From Oikopleura dioica (taxonomy: Eukaryota > Chordata > Appendicularia > Copelata > Oikopleuridae), in assembly GCA_907165135.1 (NCBI GenBank), contig OU015566.1:9904157-9968156 (forward strand): DNA of 64,000 bases. The letters are read 5' to 3'. Under the pieces are notes generated by a model. That model did not search any database. It had not been told where the DNA came from and worked only from the letters and a program-made list of their open reading frames with translations. Shown here piece after piece: positions 32,531 to 43,791 of this stretch. The first letter of the stretch is position 1. Every line of letters begins with the position of its first letter. The translations under genes and the position numbers were made by a program.

Positions 32531-35500
32531 ATGGAAGGGGGCTTGGACCTGAATAATGTGCAGGAATTACAGTCGGAATTGAGTCGGTTGTATCGAGCAC
32601 TAGAAGAGAGCGATCATGATATCAGAAAATACAGGGGTACTCATTTCTAACTTCACTTTCTTTATAACGATTTTCTTACAGAGGAAAACAAGTCTCTCCG
32701 CGAAGAAAAGCAACTGTACCTCAGTTCAGCGAAGGCAGCCGATTCTGGCGACGCTGGACAATCGGCAAAAAAGATCATTGAGCTCAGCAAGAAAGTCCGT
32801 AACATAACAGCTGAAATGGAAAGCGCAAAGACAAAGGTCAGAAACTCGGAGAAAGAGAATCGAGAGCTGAAGGCGAAAAATGACCTTTTGGCGGCAAAAC
32901 TGAAGCAAAATAATATGGACTCTAATGTGTCAGGAAACGGTTGAATCTTCGTACTTTCTTCCTTGTTTTCTAGCGCAATTTTTAACCGATTTGAAGACAG
33001 TGCGAGCGCATTTTCCCTACAGAACTTGTCAAAAAGATATGAAGCAGAGCTGCGAGAAAAAGCAAGGAGAGAAAAGGAACTGCAAACTCAAATTGAACAA
33101 CTTCAACTGGAGATCAAGTCTCAGAAGAAAATACTTGAGCAAGAGCTTGGCGAGAACTTTACTTCAGCTTCTTCCCTGTTGAATGGGAACTGGAAAGGTC
33201 GACAGAATCAGATTATGGCCCTGCAAAGTCGAATCAAAGGGATGGTTCAATTTTTTTAACTTTATTTGGTAATTTCCTATTGAATGTCGATGAGATAATG
33301 AGGGATGTCGTATCCGAAGAGGTCAAAATCGGGCTTGTAGGTTTCGTAAATCTTCTCGAGCCAGTGTCGACCGAGTCCTTTGTAGTATCGGATGATCATC
33401 GAGTGATCTGTAGTCCGATTCTTCGTTGGGTACTCCGCTAGATGACTAACTTTCATATCTTAAAAGATTTTAACCTCCGTCTATTTAGAAGTGTTTCACC
33501 TTCAAGAACAAACTGCGAATCCTCATTGACCGTTTCTAACTTTCCGATGAAATCCCAATCAAATGAGCAAATGCCACAAAGATCAACATATCTCTTCCAA
33601 TGCCGGATTCGCGATCCTCCTGCAGCAAGGTCTACTCTTTTTGTCAAATACTTTTCTTGAGTTCACCTTGGTTTTTTCGATAGATTTCTTTCATATTTTG
33701 TTGAACTCTTTCTTGACAAAAGCATGAAAGCCTTCTTTGTCGAGATCCATGAACTCATCAGCGTCGTGATCTTTTACTTTTCCGGGGATTTGGAAAGGCA
33801 GATTTCTTAGGAAATCGTATTGAACCTTGTCTCTATGAATTTTTTACTCAAGAGGACGTTTTCTCGAAGGATTACCTGTAAGCCGATAAGATTCGTTCAA
33901 GCGGATGACGGACAAAAATAAATTTGTAAAAGCTATCCACCATTTTTAGCCTTTCTTCTGCCGGCCATTCTGTAATGTATTTGTAGCCCTCTTCTCCGTA
34001 GTGACCGTGAGGCCCTTTTATGTCATCGAACGCTAGTTTTCCGAAGGTATTCGGTTGGATAAGCTGAAGCATCGTTCGCTTCCAATTTGTGCAGCCAACT
34101 TTCGGGAGCTCGCAGTAAAGTACCTTGTTGTTTTCATCAACGACAAAGCGCACGTCAGGGCTTGACCCATTTCTCCAACTATCTTTTTCGGTTTTATTAA
34201 ATCTATGTCTACAAGAAAAAAATCCTTTTTAAAACACATTCCTTGGACAGAAAATTCGGGTTTGAACTCTTCCGTTTGGCACAACTCGCGTAATCGTATC
34301 TTTCTAGCTTCGTACTCGCTTTCCCAGTCTAGATTCTCATACGGCTCATAATTTGAATCACCGGAGGATTCATCGTCTGTTTCTAGCGCCAAAAGACTTG
34401 AAGGATAGGCGAATTTTTTGCTACTTAAGGCGTTTTCCAATTTTGACCACTTTAATAAGCCTTTATTTATAAGTTCTTTCGTTTTATATTTCTGAGCATG
34501 GCTGTTGATTTTGAGTCCTTTGGTTTTACCCGGCAATTTTTTTCGGGCAACCCGCAGATTTTTTAGCGGGTTACTCGCACGGAGAGTCTTTTCACGGGCT
34601 ACCCGCGCTACTTGACTTATCCTTTCCGCCGAGTAGCTCGCGATTACCCGCAACCCTTTTTCTCTAGCCAATCAGACGAGCTAATTTTTTTCTTTCTACT
34701 CAAAATTTACGCGAGTAACTCGCGATTATCCTTTACCCATTTACTCGATTTACTCGCGCGGGTCTCCGCCCGAGTAACCCGTAGAAAAATCTGCGGGTTG
34801 CCCGGAAAAAAATGCCGGGTAAAACCAAAGGACTCAAAATCAACAGCCATGTTTCTGAGATTAAAAGGCTTTCCTGAGAGTTACAGACTGTTTTGTAAAG
34901 ATCTCTTGAGTACTTTTTTGAAAATCAAAATCTCTGATACTAAAATGGAAAACGTTCTCTTGATTTTCTTTTTTCACACACGTCCACCTTTGAATAAATT
35001 GCAGAGCTCAAGAAAAATCCCAAAAGAGTAAAAATTATAATTGTAAGCGTACTCGTTTTTCTCGGTGTTGAAATATAGATTTCCATTTTATTTTATAAGA
35101 AGAATGTTTTGAAGCAGAGAAGAGGATTATGAGTACCGCATGGTGCTGCCTCGGGCTTGAAAAATAATCTTTGTCCGGGTTAAGCCTTCGCGGAGTATGA
35201 AAGTCATAATAATTCAGCATGTGTCTATGTCGAATGTCTTCTTCTGATTTTCTTCATTCAGTGTAGAAAAATGCATTCATCAAAAATATTTATAAAATCA
35301 TTTTGATAAAAGACCTTTTCTAAAACGTTTCATTTTAAAATGGTGATGCTGGTGGGTCGTCGATTGCCTATTTATGCGAGCGTCCATCAATGACAGATGA
35401 AACTTCTCTTTTCATCAGTTAATATCGCAACAGAAAATCTGTTCTCTGTTACAAAATTGAACCAGCTGGTCAGAACTTGAAAGATCAAAAAGTCAACAAA

Positions 35501-36473
35501 GCGCAGTTCCGGGGCAGCTGAAGGTAATCCAAATCGTTTGCAAGTTTCCTTACGTTTGAATTAGGAATTGACGAAACTGCACAAAGAAACAGTGGAAAAG
35601 CACAAGGCTGAAATAAGCAGTAAAGATGACCAAATCAAAGATCTGACGCAAAAAGTTCAACAAGTAAAAGTTCGATGCCAAACTCTTACGAATCACCAGC
35701 GAGTTTTGAAAGAACACTCTTTAGGGAAGGTTCGAAAAAGTCTCAAAAAGATTTCACTTGGACAATTTTAACCTGAAAAAGCACTAGAAGAAAAGACAAA
35801 ACATGACGACGAACTAATTGAGGCTCTTTCCCAGCGAATCAAACAAATTCCAGCAGCTGTTCATTCGGACGAGATTCCAAAAGGCCCAACTGTCAAGCTT
35901 GAGAGCAAAGAAACTTTGACCGAGATCAAAAATTTGAAAGAAAAAATCAACATTTTGGAGCAAACTGTCGCTAGAAAAGAAGAGCAAATTGATCAGCTTC
36001 ACGGAGCTTGCGAGGTATTTTCCTTCTTGAACTAAAATTTTAACCATTTTTGAAAGACATTGAGGAATGAAAATGAAAACTTGCAGAAATCAATTGTCAG
36101 CGGAGAGGTAGAAGTCAAGCGAAATATAGAGCGCGATAGTTTGGATCTTGAAGCTCACGATACAGCCAGTAACGTTCAAATTCAAACCCTCGAGCGAGAG
36201 AAAGCTCTTGCTCAAGAACACCTCGACGAGTGCCGTAAAGAGCTATCATCATTTATCGAGCGTTTTGATAGGTAAAAATGACCCGAAAGGATAAACTTCT
36301 GATTTTTAATTAGAACATCCTCTGACGAACTCCTGGCGGATGATTTACGAAGCCTTCGAGCGGTTCTTCAAGCTCAAATTCAAGGTCGCTCAAAAGATAC
36401 GAAGCGTTTTCAACAACTTCTTGAGCAAAATCGACTCGCCTTTTTAGAAGCCATTCAACTCCTGCAGAAATAA
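32531..36473 (+). CDS. coiled-coil protein with a host intron for another gene
   Basis: Exons 32531-32636, 32682-32928, 32974-33240, 35466-35523, 35565-35724, 35782-36014, 36057-36271 and 36314-36473 sum to an exact 482 codons. The protein is almost wholly heptad coiled coil (LSKKVRNITAEMESAK, LREKARREKELQTQIEQL, ENENLQKS), as in Golgi tethers or centrosomal proteins; I cannot name the family. The third intron (33241-35465, 2.2 kb) starts GATGGT and ends CCAG and contains a complete minus-strand sulfotransferase gene. The intron at 35725-35781 fits only as GG-AG. If the two halves were separate genes, the first would end soon after 33240. Confidence 0.65.
33277..35086 (-). CDS. CHST: carbohydrate sulfotransferase (HNK1ST/CHST8-14 type), Golgi
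   Basis: Six exons (35086-34988, 34491-34238, 34208-33876, 33832-33718, 33650-33500, 33437-33277) give 370 residues, the normal size. It is a type II membrane protein: short cytosolic start MEIYISTPRK and an anchor around TLTIIIFTLLGFFLSSAIY. The PAPS sites are PKVGCTNWKR (5' phosphosulfate loop, about 34.1 kb) and FVRHPLERILSAYR (3' phosphate, about 33.9 kb). Family C-terminal marks are HWKRYVDLC, FIGKLE and FDLFGYDIP. It transfers sulfate from PAPS to glycan chains in the Golgi. Intron 2 (34209-34237) is only 29 nt. Intron 1 contains a MITE abutting the acceptor. The whole gene is nested in an intron of the coiled-coil gene. Confidence 0.88.
34497..34851. mobile_element. hAT-like MITE with 8-bp target duplication
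   Basis: Inverted ends of about 80 bp begin CATGGCTGTTGATTTTGAG. The 8-bp duplication TTTCTGAG flanks it (34489-34496 and 34852-34859), as expected for hAT transposons. The centre is filled with short ACTCGCG/GGGTTAC sub-repeats. The duplicated bases include the splice acceptor CTCAG and first codon AAA of sulfotransferase exon 2. Confidence 0.85.
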
Positions 36474-36943
36474 TCATTCTTTTTGTTCTTGCTTGTTTTC
36501 CTTTTTTATTTTTCTATGCAATAAATTGCTATTTTTATATGAAACTGGAAGCCTCATTCCTAACAGAGTTAAACTGCTCCGATTCGCCAGTAAAGACAAA
36601 AAGCTAGCGCATGTCTCAAGCGTCAGAGTAAAAGGCCAACGCGGATTTTTTTCGAAACACGCGATTGCAAAAAATCTTAAAAGCTCACTTGCTAACCTTT
36701 CCTCAAAATTCCTAAACCTTTCCCGAATTCTCCTGACATTTTGCTATGTACCGTTGTTACTCGTACTAGAATCAACGAAGAGGCGCATTTTCTGGCAAAT
36801 ATTTTATTTATTGAATAGGTTTTTATATTTACATTGCGATGTGGTGTGGTTTAAAGGATATAATAAGTTTAATTATGAACACTGGCAAGTTTTTTATATA
36901 AAATGGAAGATCATTCAGCCAGCATTTTAATTTAGAATAGCGC
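36474..36943. other. spacer between convergent genes
   Basis: No gene. An AATAAA near 36520 lies just after the coiled-coil gene. The open frame at 36493-36930 (+) is AT-driven and not supported. Confidence 0.45.
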
Positions 36944-39900
36944 CTAGGATTCTTGGCTGATGACAGACTGGGGAACGGGAGTAAGAGCATTTTGATCCTC
37001 CTTTGGGAGGTCTGTTTGCTGTTCTTCGGGAGCAGGAGGAGCTTGTTCGAGAGGAGGGTTGGTTGCTTCTGGCTGTTGCTGCTGTTTGGGGATTTCGGGC
37101 GAAGAGGTTTCTTCCTGCATCTGAATTGGTGGAGCCTCTTGATAGGTGATTGTTGGCATGTGCTGTTCTGAAACGACTGGTGGGACTTGGTGCTCTTCAT
37201 GGGCCAGATGATCTTCCTGGTGCGCGTAGAGCTGGCCCCACTTTTGCTCGTGAAGAACATCTCCGTTGGGCTGGCTGATCAAGGGCTGCATGACGACCCC
37301 TTGCTGGGTGTACTGAGCAGGAGCGGATCGCCACATTGCATTTTGCTGGTGCTCGGTAGTCATGACGTAGACATAGCCAGTGTTTGGATCGTGAAATTGA
37401 CCAGTTACTAAAAAAGCGTTTGAAATTCAAAATCTTGGAAGACAAGGATCAATGTATTTTATGACGTCTTTCATGATTGCGCGCTTCTTCCCCGATCCCG
37501 GCGTTTGATCTTTACAAGAACTTCAGAAAGGCAGTGATTAGTGACTAAGTCCCAAAATGTAAATCACGTGTACCAGCGACACACTAATGGAACAAGGGTT
37601 TATTCTTGACGCGCGATCGTAAAACGACATAGCCCGGGCTATAACCATGAATTTTATAATTATTACTGCCTCCAAAGAAGAGATAATCAAAATTTGGACA
37701 GCAGCTAAGCGCCAAAGGTCATCGAGGAAATAATGATGATCGCGCAATTTCACCGGATTGAGCAAGTTTTTACGATTTTCTGACAAGAGGTCGGGACAAG
37801 GTGTCAATTTTCTATCAGGAATAAGGTGGACACTGGCTGATCCCTAATTTAGACAGGTTTATGGCTCTCAACGGGTGGGGAGCCAGGCGCGCCTTGCGGA
37901 AGAGGAAAGTGACGCGCGAGTACCTAGCTTTCCATCACTTTTGGCAGCTCTGATATTTTTAAGCTACGGGCGGGGAAAGCACGGTGACGGGTATCTACAG
38001 TGTAAAAATGAACCCGAACTCACCATTGTTAGAAACTTGAACAGCAGGTTGAATATCCACAACATCCATCGCCTCACTGGTTTGTCCGATTTCATCTTGG
38101 TAGTTTTCTCCGTCCATCGTAGAAGGGCTATTTCCATGTTCCATTTGCTCAGCAGAATCCATCTGGTGACGATCCCGAGTTCTCGGAGAATGTCCTCGTT
38201 GACGCAGTCGCTTTTCTTTCATTCTCCTGTTCTGGAACCATATTTTAACTTGACGATCTGTTAAGGTCAGGCGGCGGCTGATTTCCTGTCGCTGTTCTCG
38301 AGTTACGAACTCGGTTCGACGGAATTCGGTTTCGAGCTCTTGGATTTGAAGTTTTGTGTAAGGTCGTCGTTTCTGTTTAAAAAAAAGTTAGAGATCTTTT
38401 TGAGCGATGTATCATTACCTTTCGTCCTACTCTTGGTGTGCCAGTTTCTTCCATGTCTTCCATGGTCGAGTTCGGATTCGGACTCATGAATCGTCCAGCG
38501 TTATCAATGCTTTTCGGAGCTCCCTCGCTACCATCAGACTTTGTGATGATACCGATGTTGGTCGCACTCGCTTGACTGGTGGCAGAAACTCGAGGAGTTT
38601 GAATATCTTGACTGATGTTTTCCGTCTTCACGGAAATTGGCGAGACTCGCTGTTGCTCTTCATAGGTAGTTTGCGGGACATAGACGTATCCACCGTTGTT
38701 ATAAACATTTGGAGCATCGTAGAGGGCCAAGGTACTGTGGCCTTCCTAAATAAGACCGTAAACAAGAGGAAAAAGAAGGAGATAAGGTTAGTACCGTGTG
38801 TTTAGAAGCTGTAGAATGTGCAGTAGCATTGTTTTGATTTCGGTCTGGGCGGCTGTACGGCAAGAAGTAACGGTCAAAATTCTAAAGACGAATTTTAGAC
38901 CAATGCAAATGGTTAGGAGGTGATTTTTTTACAGTTAAAGATTTCCGTTTCATCTTTCCGCCCTAAATTGCCTTCTTGGGAAAAAGTGCGTTTTACGAAG
39001 ACCGTGAAATACGGTAGCGGTGCGTCTTAAAACCGGATGGTTATAAAAACCTGTGGCCGGATTCTAGCGCGTCTAATAAAACTTATAAAAGTTTCTCTAA
39101 AGCTTTCAGCGCAAATTGGAGAGAGAAACCGATGGGTATTGTAAATCGTAAAAAATGCGTAGCTTGATCAAGGGCAGATTCGAGATAAGCCGATTTTATG
39201 ATTGATAAGACATAATATCCGGCCGAGTCCGACTCACGACAAGCCTCAGTAAATTTAAGGGGGAGGTCGTCGAGAAATTTTTTTTCACCTTTTTAAAATT
39301 TTGATTATATTTTTGGATTCCTCGATAAAAAAGGAGTATTTTTGGTCCCTAGCTTTTTCTCAATTTGTTAACTTTTTAATGTAAAATTTTCGATTTTAAG
39401 TCCCGAAACTGAAATTTCTTGAAAATAATTGGTTGGTGATTTCGTCCAAAAACTATCTGAAACTGATTATCATGCACAAGGCATTGTTTTAAAATGATTT
39501 CTGACTAATCATTTAAAAAAAAATCCGAGTCTTTGTGATTTTCGCACAAATTTCCATGAAAAATCGGCAAAAATGTATATTTTGACGAAAATCGAATATT
39601 TTTAATCAATAAGAAAAATTTTTTTATGAAAGTACTCCTTAATTTTTTGATCGCCGGTTAATTTTTAAGGGTCTAAACTATTTATAAATTATATTTGATG
39701 AAGAAAAAAAAACTCGGTTTTCGAGATTTTTTGGTCAAGAGACACCCCCACTTCAACCCTAATTTTTGAAAAATTTTTCAAAATTTTTTTTTTTTTGCTT
39801 TTCGCCGGTTAATTTTTCAAACCCTTTTCTTTCAATCCGAAAAGTCAGAATTTTCCTATCTAATCGGGTTTCTCCGCATTTTTGGTCACGGAAATCCCGA

Positions 39901-41549
39901 TTCTCGTCGACCTCCCCCTTAAAATTAACCGGCGATCACAAAATTAGGGGTAACTTTCATAAAAATTTTTTTCTTATTGATTAAAAATATTCGATTTTCG
40001 TCAAAATCGACATTTTTAGCCATTTTTTCATGGAAATTTCTACAAAAATTACAAAGACTAGGATTTTTTAAGAATAATTAGTCAGAAATCATTTTAAAAC
40101 AATCCTTAGTGCATAATAATCAGTTTCAGATAGTTTTTGGACGAAATCACCAACTAATAATTTTCAAGAAATTTCAAGTTCGAGACTTAAAATCGAAAAT
40201 TTCACATTAAAAAGTTAACAAATTGAGAAAAAGCTAGAGACCAAAAATACTCCTTTTTTATCGAGGAATCCAAAAATATAATCAAAATTTTGAAAAGGCG
40301 TAAAAAATTTCTCGACGACCTCCCCCTTAAGTAAGAGGACAGGGTAAGCTTTTCGCGGACAGGATAAACCCTGTTCTACCAGAAATATTCATTTCGACGT
40401 TTCCTATGAGAATCGGTAACCCAGAGGTTTAGCAATAAATAATTCTGACTTTTGGGCAGATCAACGCAGCAATTATTCCCTTTGGTGATTGTTTAGCAAT
40501 TAGTGAGCCGCGTACAGTGCAGGGAGTGCTCTGACTAGTCTTTTGTGTCTGTGCGCGGATATGATTCGTTGAACTCTAGAATTTTTTTGTCAAACTTACC
40601 GCATCTTGGTGAGTATATTCAACTCCTTCAGCAGATGTGAACTCTACAGCGGTTGGGCGATCGACGGGCTGGAGCGTCACATATCCACCGTTTTCTGTGT
40701 CGTACTGTAAAAACATGATTATTTCAGGCAAGTTCTCTGCAAATTTGGCAATTTTCGAATCAAGCTTTGATTTTAAAATTCACTCGAATCTTGAAAATCA
40801 AGAAAAATTGCATCGGAAAATGCCGGTTGACAAATTTCGCATCTCGAAATCAAGGAAGACTACAAGTTTTCTTACACTCACATATCGTCCATTGGAATTC
40901 ACAAAGCCGATGCTCGGGAAGACGGTAGACTGGATCGCAGACGGGGCCTGGTGCGCTTCTGTTTGAATGCTCTGTCCTGAAGAAAAACTCTTTAGTTCTG
41001 GTGTTCATTGCCTCTTTTTTCCTCTGGCTGTGAATGAGGCTCTTTTGATCTGTAAAGCGTTTTTCCAAGTTATTTTTTTATGATTTTGATGATCGTAAAG
41101 CTCATAAATTTACAAACGATAAAAATTGCGATAAAAATATCCGTAAATATCTTCAACGACTTTGAGCACGGCTCACAAGCTCGCTATCTACCTGTTTGCA
41201 TGTGATTCCCTTGGAGAGAGTAATGCGATGCATAAACTCGCTCGTCGTAGCCGCCCGTGACCGGGGTATGGCCTCCCCCAGCGTTGGGGTACTGGGCGAT
41301 CTGGGGCGAATCCATGGTAAGGAACGAAATCGTGGAGGGTGTTCTATCTCTAGGCTCTGGAATGATGGGTGTTGCCTCGGAGGGAGGACTTAGGTTGAAC
41401 GAAAAATGATTGGAAAGCGGCGAGAATGCGTTCAAAAGTCGAGAGCCGTCGGCGGGACGCCGGCCGACAGGGGGCGCCACCGTCCGGTAGCCCTTCGATC
41501 CTGGGACCAATCCAGAGGACGCATCTAGCTCCCTCCCTTTCGGCAGCAT
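36944..41549 (-). CDS. posterior Hox-type homeodomain transcription factor (AbdB class)
   Basis: Seven exons (41549-41192, 40976-40882, 40704-40600, 38881-38795, 38745-38419, 38372-38024, 37407-36944) sum to 594 residues. The homeodomain spans exons 5-6: [31 protein letters not shown] and [19 protein letters not shown]. The intron between RK and KR is at the domain start. PYTK...ELE and [12 protein letters not shown] are posterior-Hox traits (groups 10-12); parts look like Hox12, parts like Hox11, so I give no number. Regions outside are Gln/Pro/Gly-rich with repeated tyrosine motifs ([25 protein letters not shown]). It would pattern tail or trunk. Introns are long for this genome (1.7 kb and 0.6 kb). 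No other Hox gene is in the window, consistent with the dispersed Hox genes of O. dioica. Confidence 0.88.
39259..40326. mobile_element. 1.07-kb foldback MITE flanked by TTAA
   Basis: Inverted arms of about 400 bp (39259-39660 and 39925-40326) start GGGGGAGGTCGTCGAG. TTAA borders both sides (39255-39258 and 40327-40330), a piggyBac-type signature. A second copy of the end sequence (GTCGACCTCCCCCTTAA, near 39907) suggests a nested or composite element. It lies in the longest Hox intron. Confidence 0.82.
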
Positions 41550-42923
41550 CAAAAACCGATAGCACTGATAAGGGCCTCTCTATGTTAATCAATCTACGCA
41601 AGGGCAATATAATTAGGGCACACGTGATAATACGCAGGGATAATTGCCCTACTAGTAGTAAATATCAGACGTCGTAAGAAACGGATTTCCCTTTTGAATA
41701 CCAAAGTAGTAAATTCGCACAAAGGTTGTAAATGTATTTTTATCTCGAAATGGGCGTTTGATGAGGGGATGAAGTCTAGGTCATTGTTGGTCAGAGTCTG
41801 CCAAGAAGAAAAAGAAGCCATAAGTGTAATATTTTTCTTTACCATTTATATAAAATGAATACCAACAGAAATGGATTATTTTATAGATCAAAAAAATAAT
41901 GTAGAGAACTCGGTGATCTTATCGTTTTAAGCTTTCTTATCCCTCATATTTTGGGTTTTCTTGGGTAAAAAGTTTTTACTAAAAATTGAGGCAGAAGGAA
42001 GAAGAAGATCAAAGAATTCCCTCCTTCCTGATGATAGACAGTCGCGACTGACACCTAAGTTTTGAAAGCCATGTTAAAGATTAAAACCGTAAATTATCCC
42101 TTCTGAGAAGATCCGCCAAAGATCATGCTTTTATGATCCGCCAAGTTGGCTTAACTTTTATGATTTCAAAAGGGTAACAGTGATTATATAATAACGCACA
42201 GCCTGGCGACTTATTTATAAATTCTAGCGCTTCCGCAGAGGAAATAATTGATCAAGAAGTTGATTCAAGCAGACTCTATCAAGCAGAATAAGGAATTAAT
42301 TCTGGATTGGCGTGGCTCCGTCTTGGGCGTTTGTCAAAAATTCAACCGTCGATTGATCAAAATTTCGTGGCCCAGCGAAAAGAAGTAGACTTAGACGAGA
42401 ATAGAAAGATGTATGAGGCTGAGATAAGCCCGAAAGATCAAAATATATTCCCAGCTGAGCTTCAAGGGCAAAATTAACCGAATATGAAGACCGGAAACAA
42501 GTCCGATCAGAAGAAGGAAAGGACAATAAAAACTGGTGGAAAATTATGATGGAGATCATAAATTCCAAATACGGTGCAATCCGACCGCAATAAATCAGGC
42601 TCATTATCATTTACTCCGGGGCTAGAATTTTCTCAGGCAAAAGACGAGCTTCTATTTTAAAAAATGAGGAAGACACTTCAGCTAACCTCTTTCATTTGTT
42701 ATGAAACTTCATTCATTGCAGAGTTTTTAGTCTAAATCTGAGACGATCAAGCTTTTCGAATGCAAAATCTGAGCAAGGAGGCTATGAATAACTTCTTAGC
42801 CACATGTTATTCGGCCCGTTTCTTGACAGGCGGGGAACCACTGGCTCAGAAAAGTTAACCTTTTGCGAGCAGTTTTCATTTTTTTCGTGAGCGCGCGCGT
42901 TGCCGATTTTTACGAGTTTTTCA
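41550..42923. other. upstream region of the Hox-type gene
   Basis: No coding exon recognised. Open frames at 41594-41845 and 42296-42610 (-) have no splice or motif support. Probable 5' untranslated and regulatory DNA; no specific site can be assigned by eye. Confidence 0.45.
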
Positions 42924-43791
42924 CTACTTCGTAAGTAGCTCATCCGATGCCGCTCGTAAATCTCCGTCGGTAGCACAACGCGATGCGCAGAAAAAGTCGA
43001 AAATAACTCGCCCCTTCACCAGCTCCCAAGCACAGGTGCACCTGATTTAATGACTACCTACCTCTAGGTTTATGAATCTCATTTTTTCGCCAAGCTACGA
43101 AATCCACTCGATGACTAGTAGTATCTTCTACAAAATTCCTAAAGTCTCTATCTTCTGAATCTCTCGACGAAAAAGCAAAATTATCCTGAGCTGCGACATG
43201 ATGAAAAATGAGGAGAGTGTGGAGCTGGGTGTTTTATGGTTTATGATCTTGCTGGTAATTATATTCTCGGATTTTTATTTCGCCATTGTCTAGGGCAGAT
43301 TTACGGCCGTAAAATGTTGCATTTAAAGGCAAGATTTAAGATATCCTATCTTTCGGATCGATGGAGAAAAGAGATTCAAGTAGAAAGGTGTTAAAAAGAG
43401 ACTAGCAGATTTTATACTTGAAAATTATGAACATTTATATTTCTGAATGACCATCATTTAGATTTTCTCACGCAAAAAGCTCAAGATGCGGCAAATCATG
43501 AATTACGGCAAGGAGTTTTTCCGGCTATGCATCCCTTGCCGCAATTGACACTTTGACGAAATTCAATGATAGATTTTACGTCTACCGATTTATGTCTAGC
43601 TAGCTTCATTTACCTATTTTGAGATCAACAAGAAATCCAGTCCGGCTTATCATCACTGCCATATCTTCTGACTCCTGTTCTTCCAAATTATCCTCGTCCT
43701 CAATCTTCTTCGATTCCCTCTTGTTCGAGTCGTGGAACTCTTCTTTGAACCCCGTAATTTTGTCTTTGTATTCTAGTAGCTCAGGCGCGAG
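42924..43791 (-). CDS. unrecognised protein, 3' exons (5' end not found)
   Basis: Three exons join in phase: about 43791-43614, 43190-43062 and 42961-42924. They give about 114 residues: LAPELLEYKDKITGF, KKIEDEDNLEEQESED, SRTGFLVDLKI, AFSSRDSEDRDFRNF, FVAWRKNEIHKPR and a short end DLRAASDELLTK. Donors GTAAATG and GTAGGTAG are good. No ATG is found in exon 1, so an upstream exon probably lies further 5' on the minus strand. The last exon could instead extend in another frame past 42961. The protein is charged, with no domain I know. Confidence 0.45.

Noticed and set aside
36493-36930. 145-codon plus-strand open frame
   Set aside because: AT-rich, Phe/Leu-heavy composition, lies in the 3' spacer of two convergent genes.
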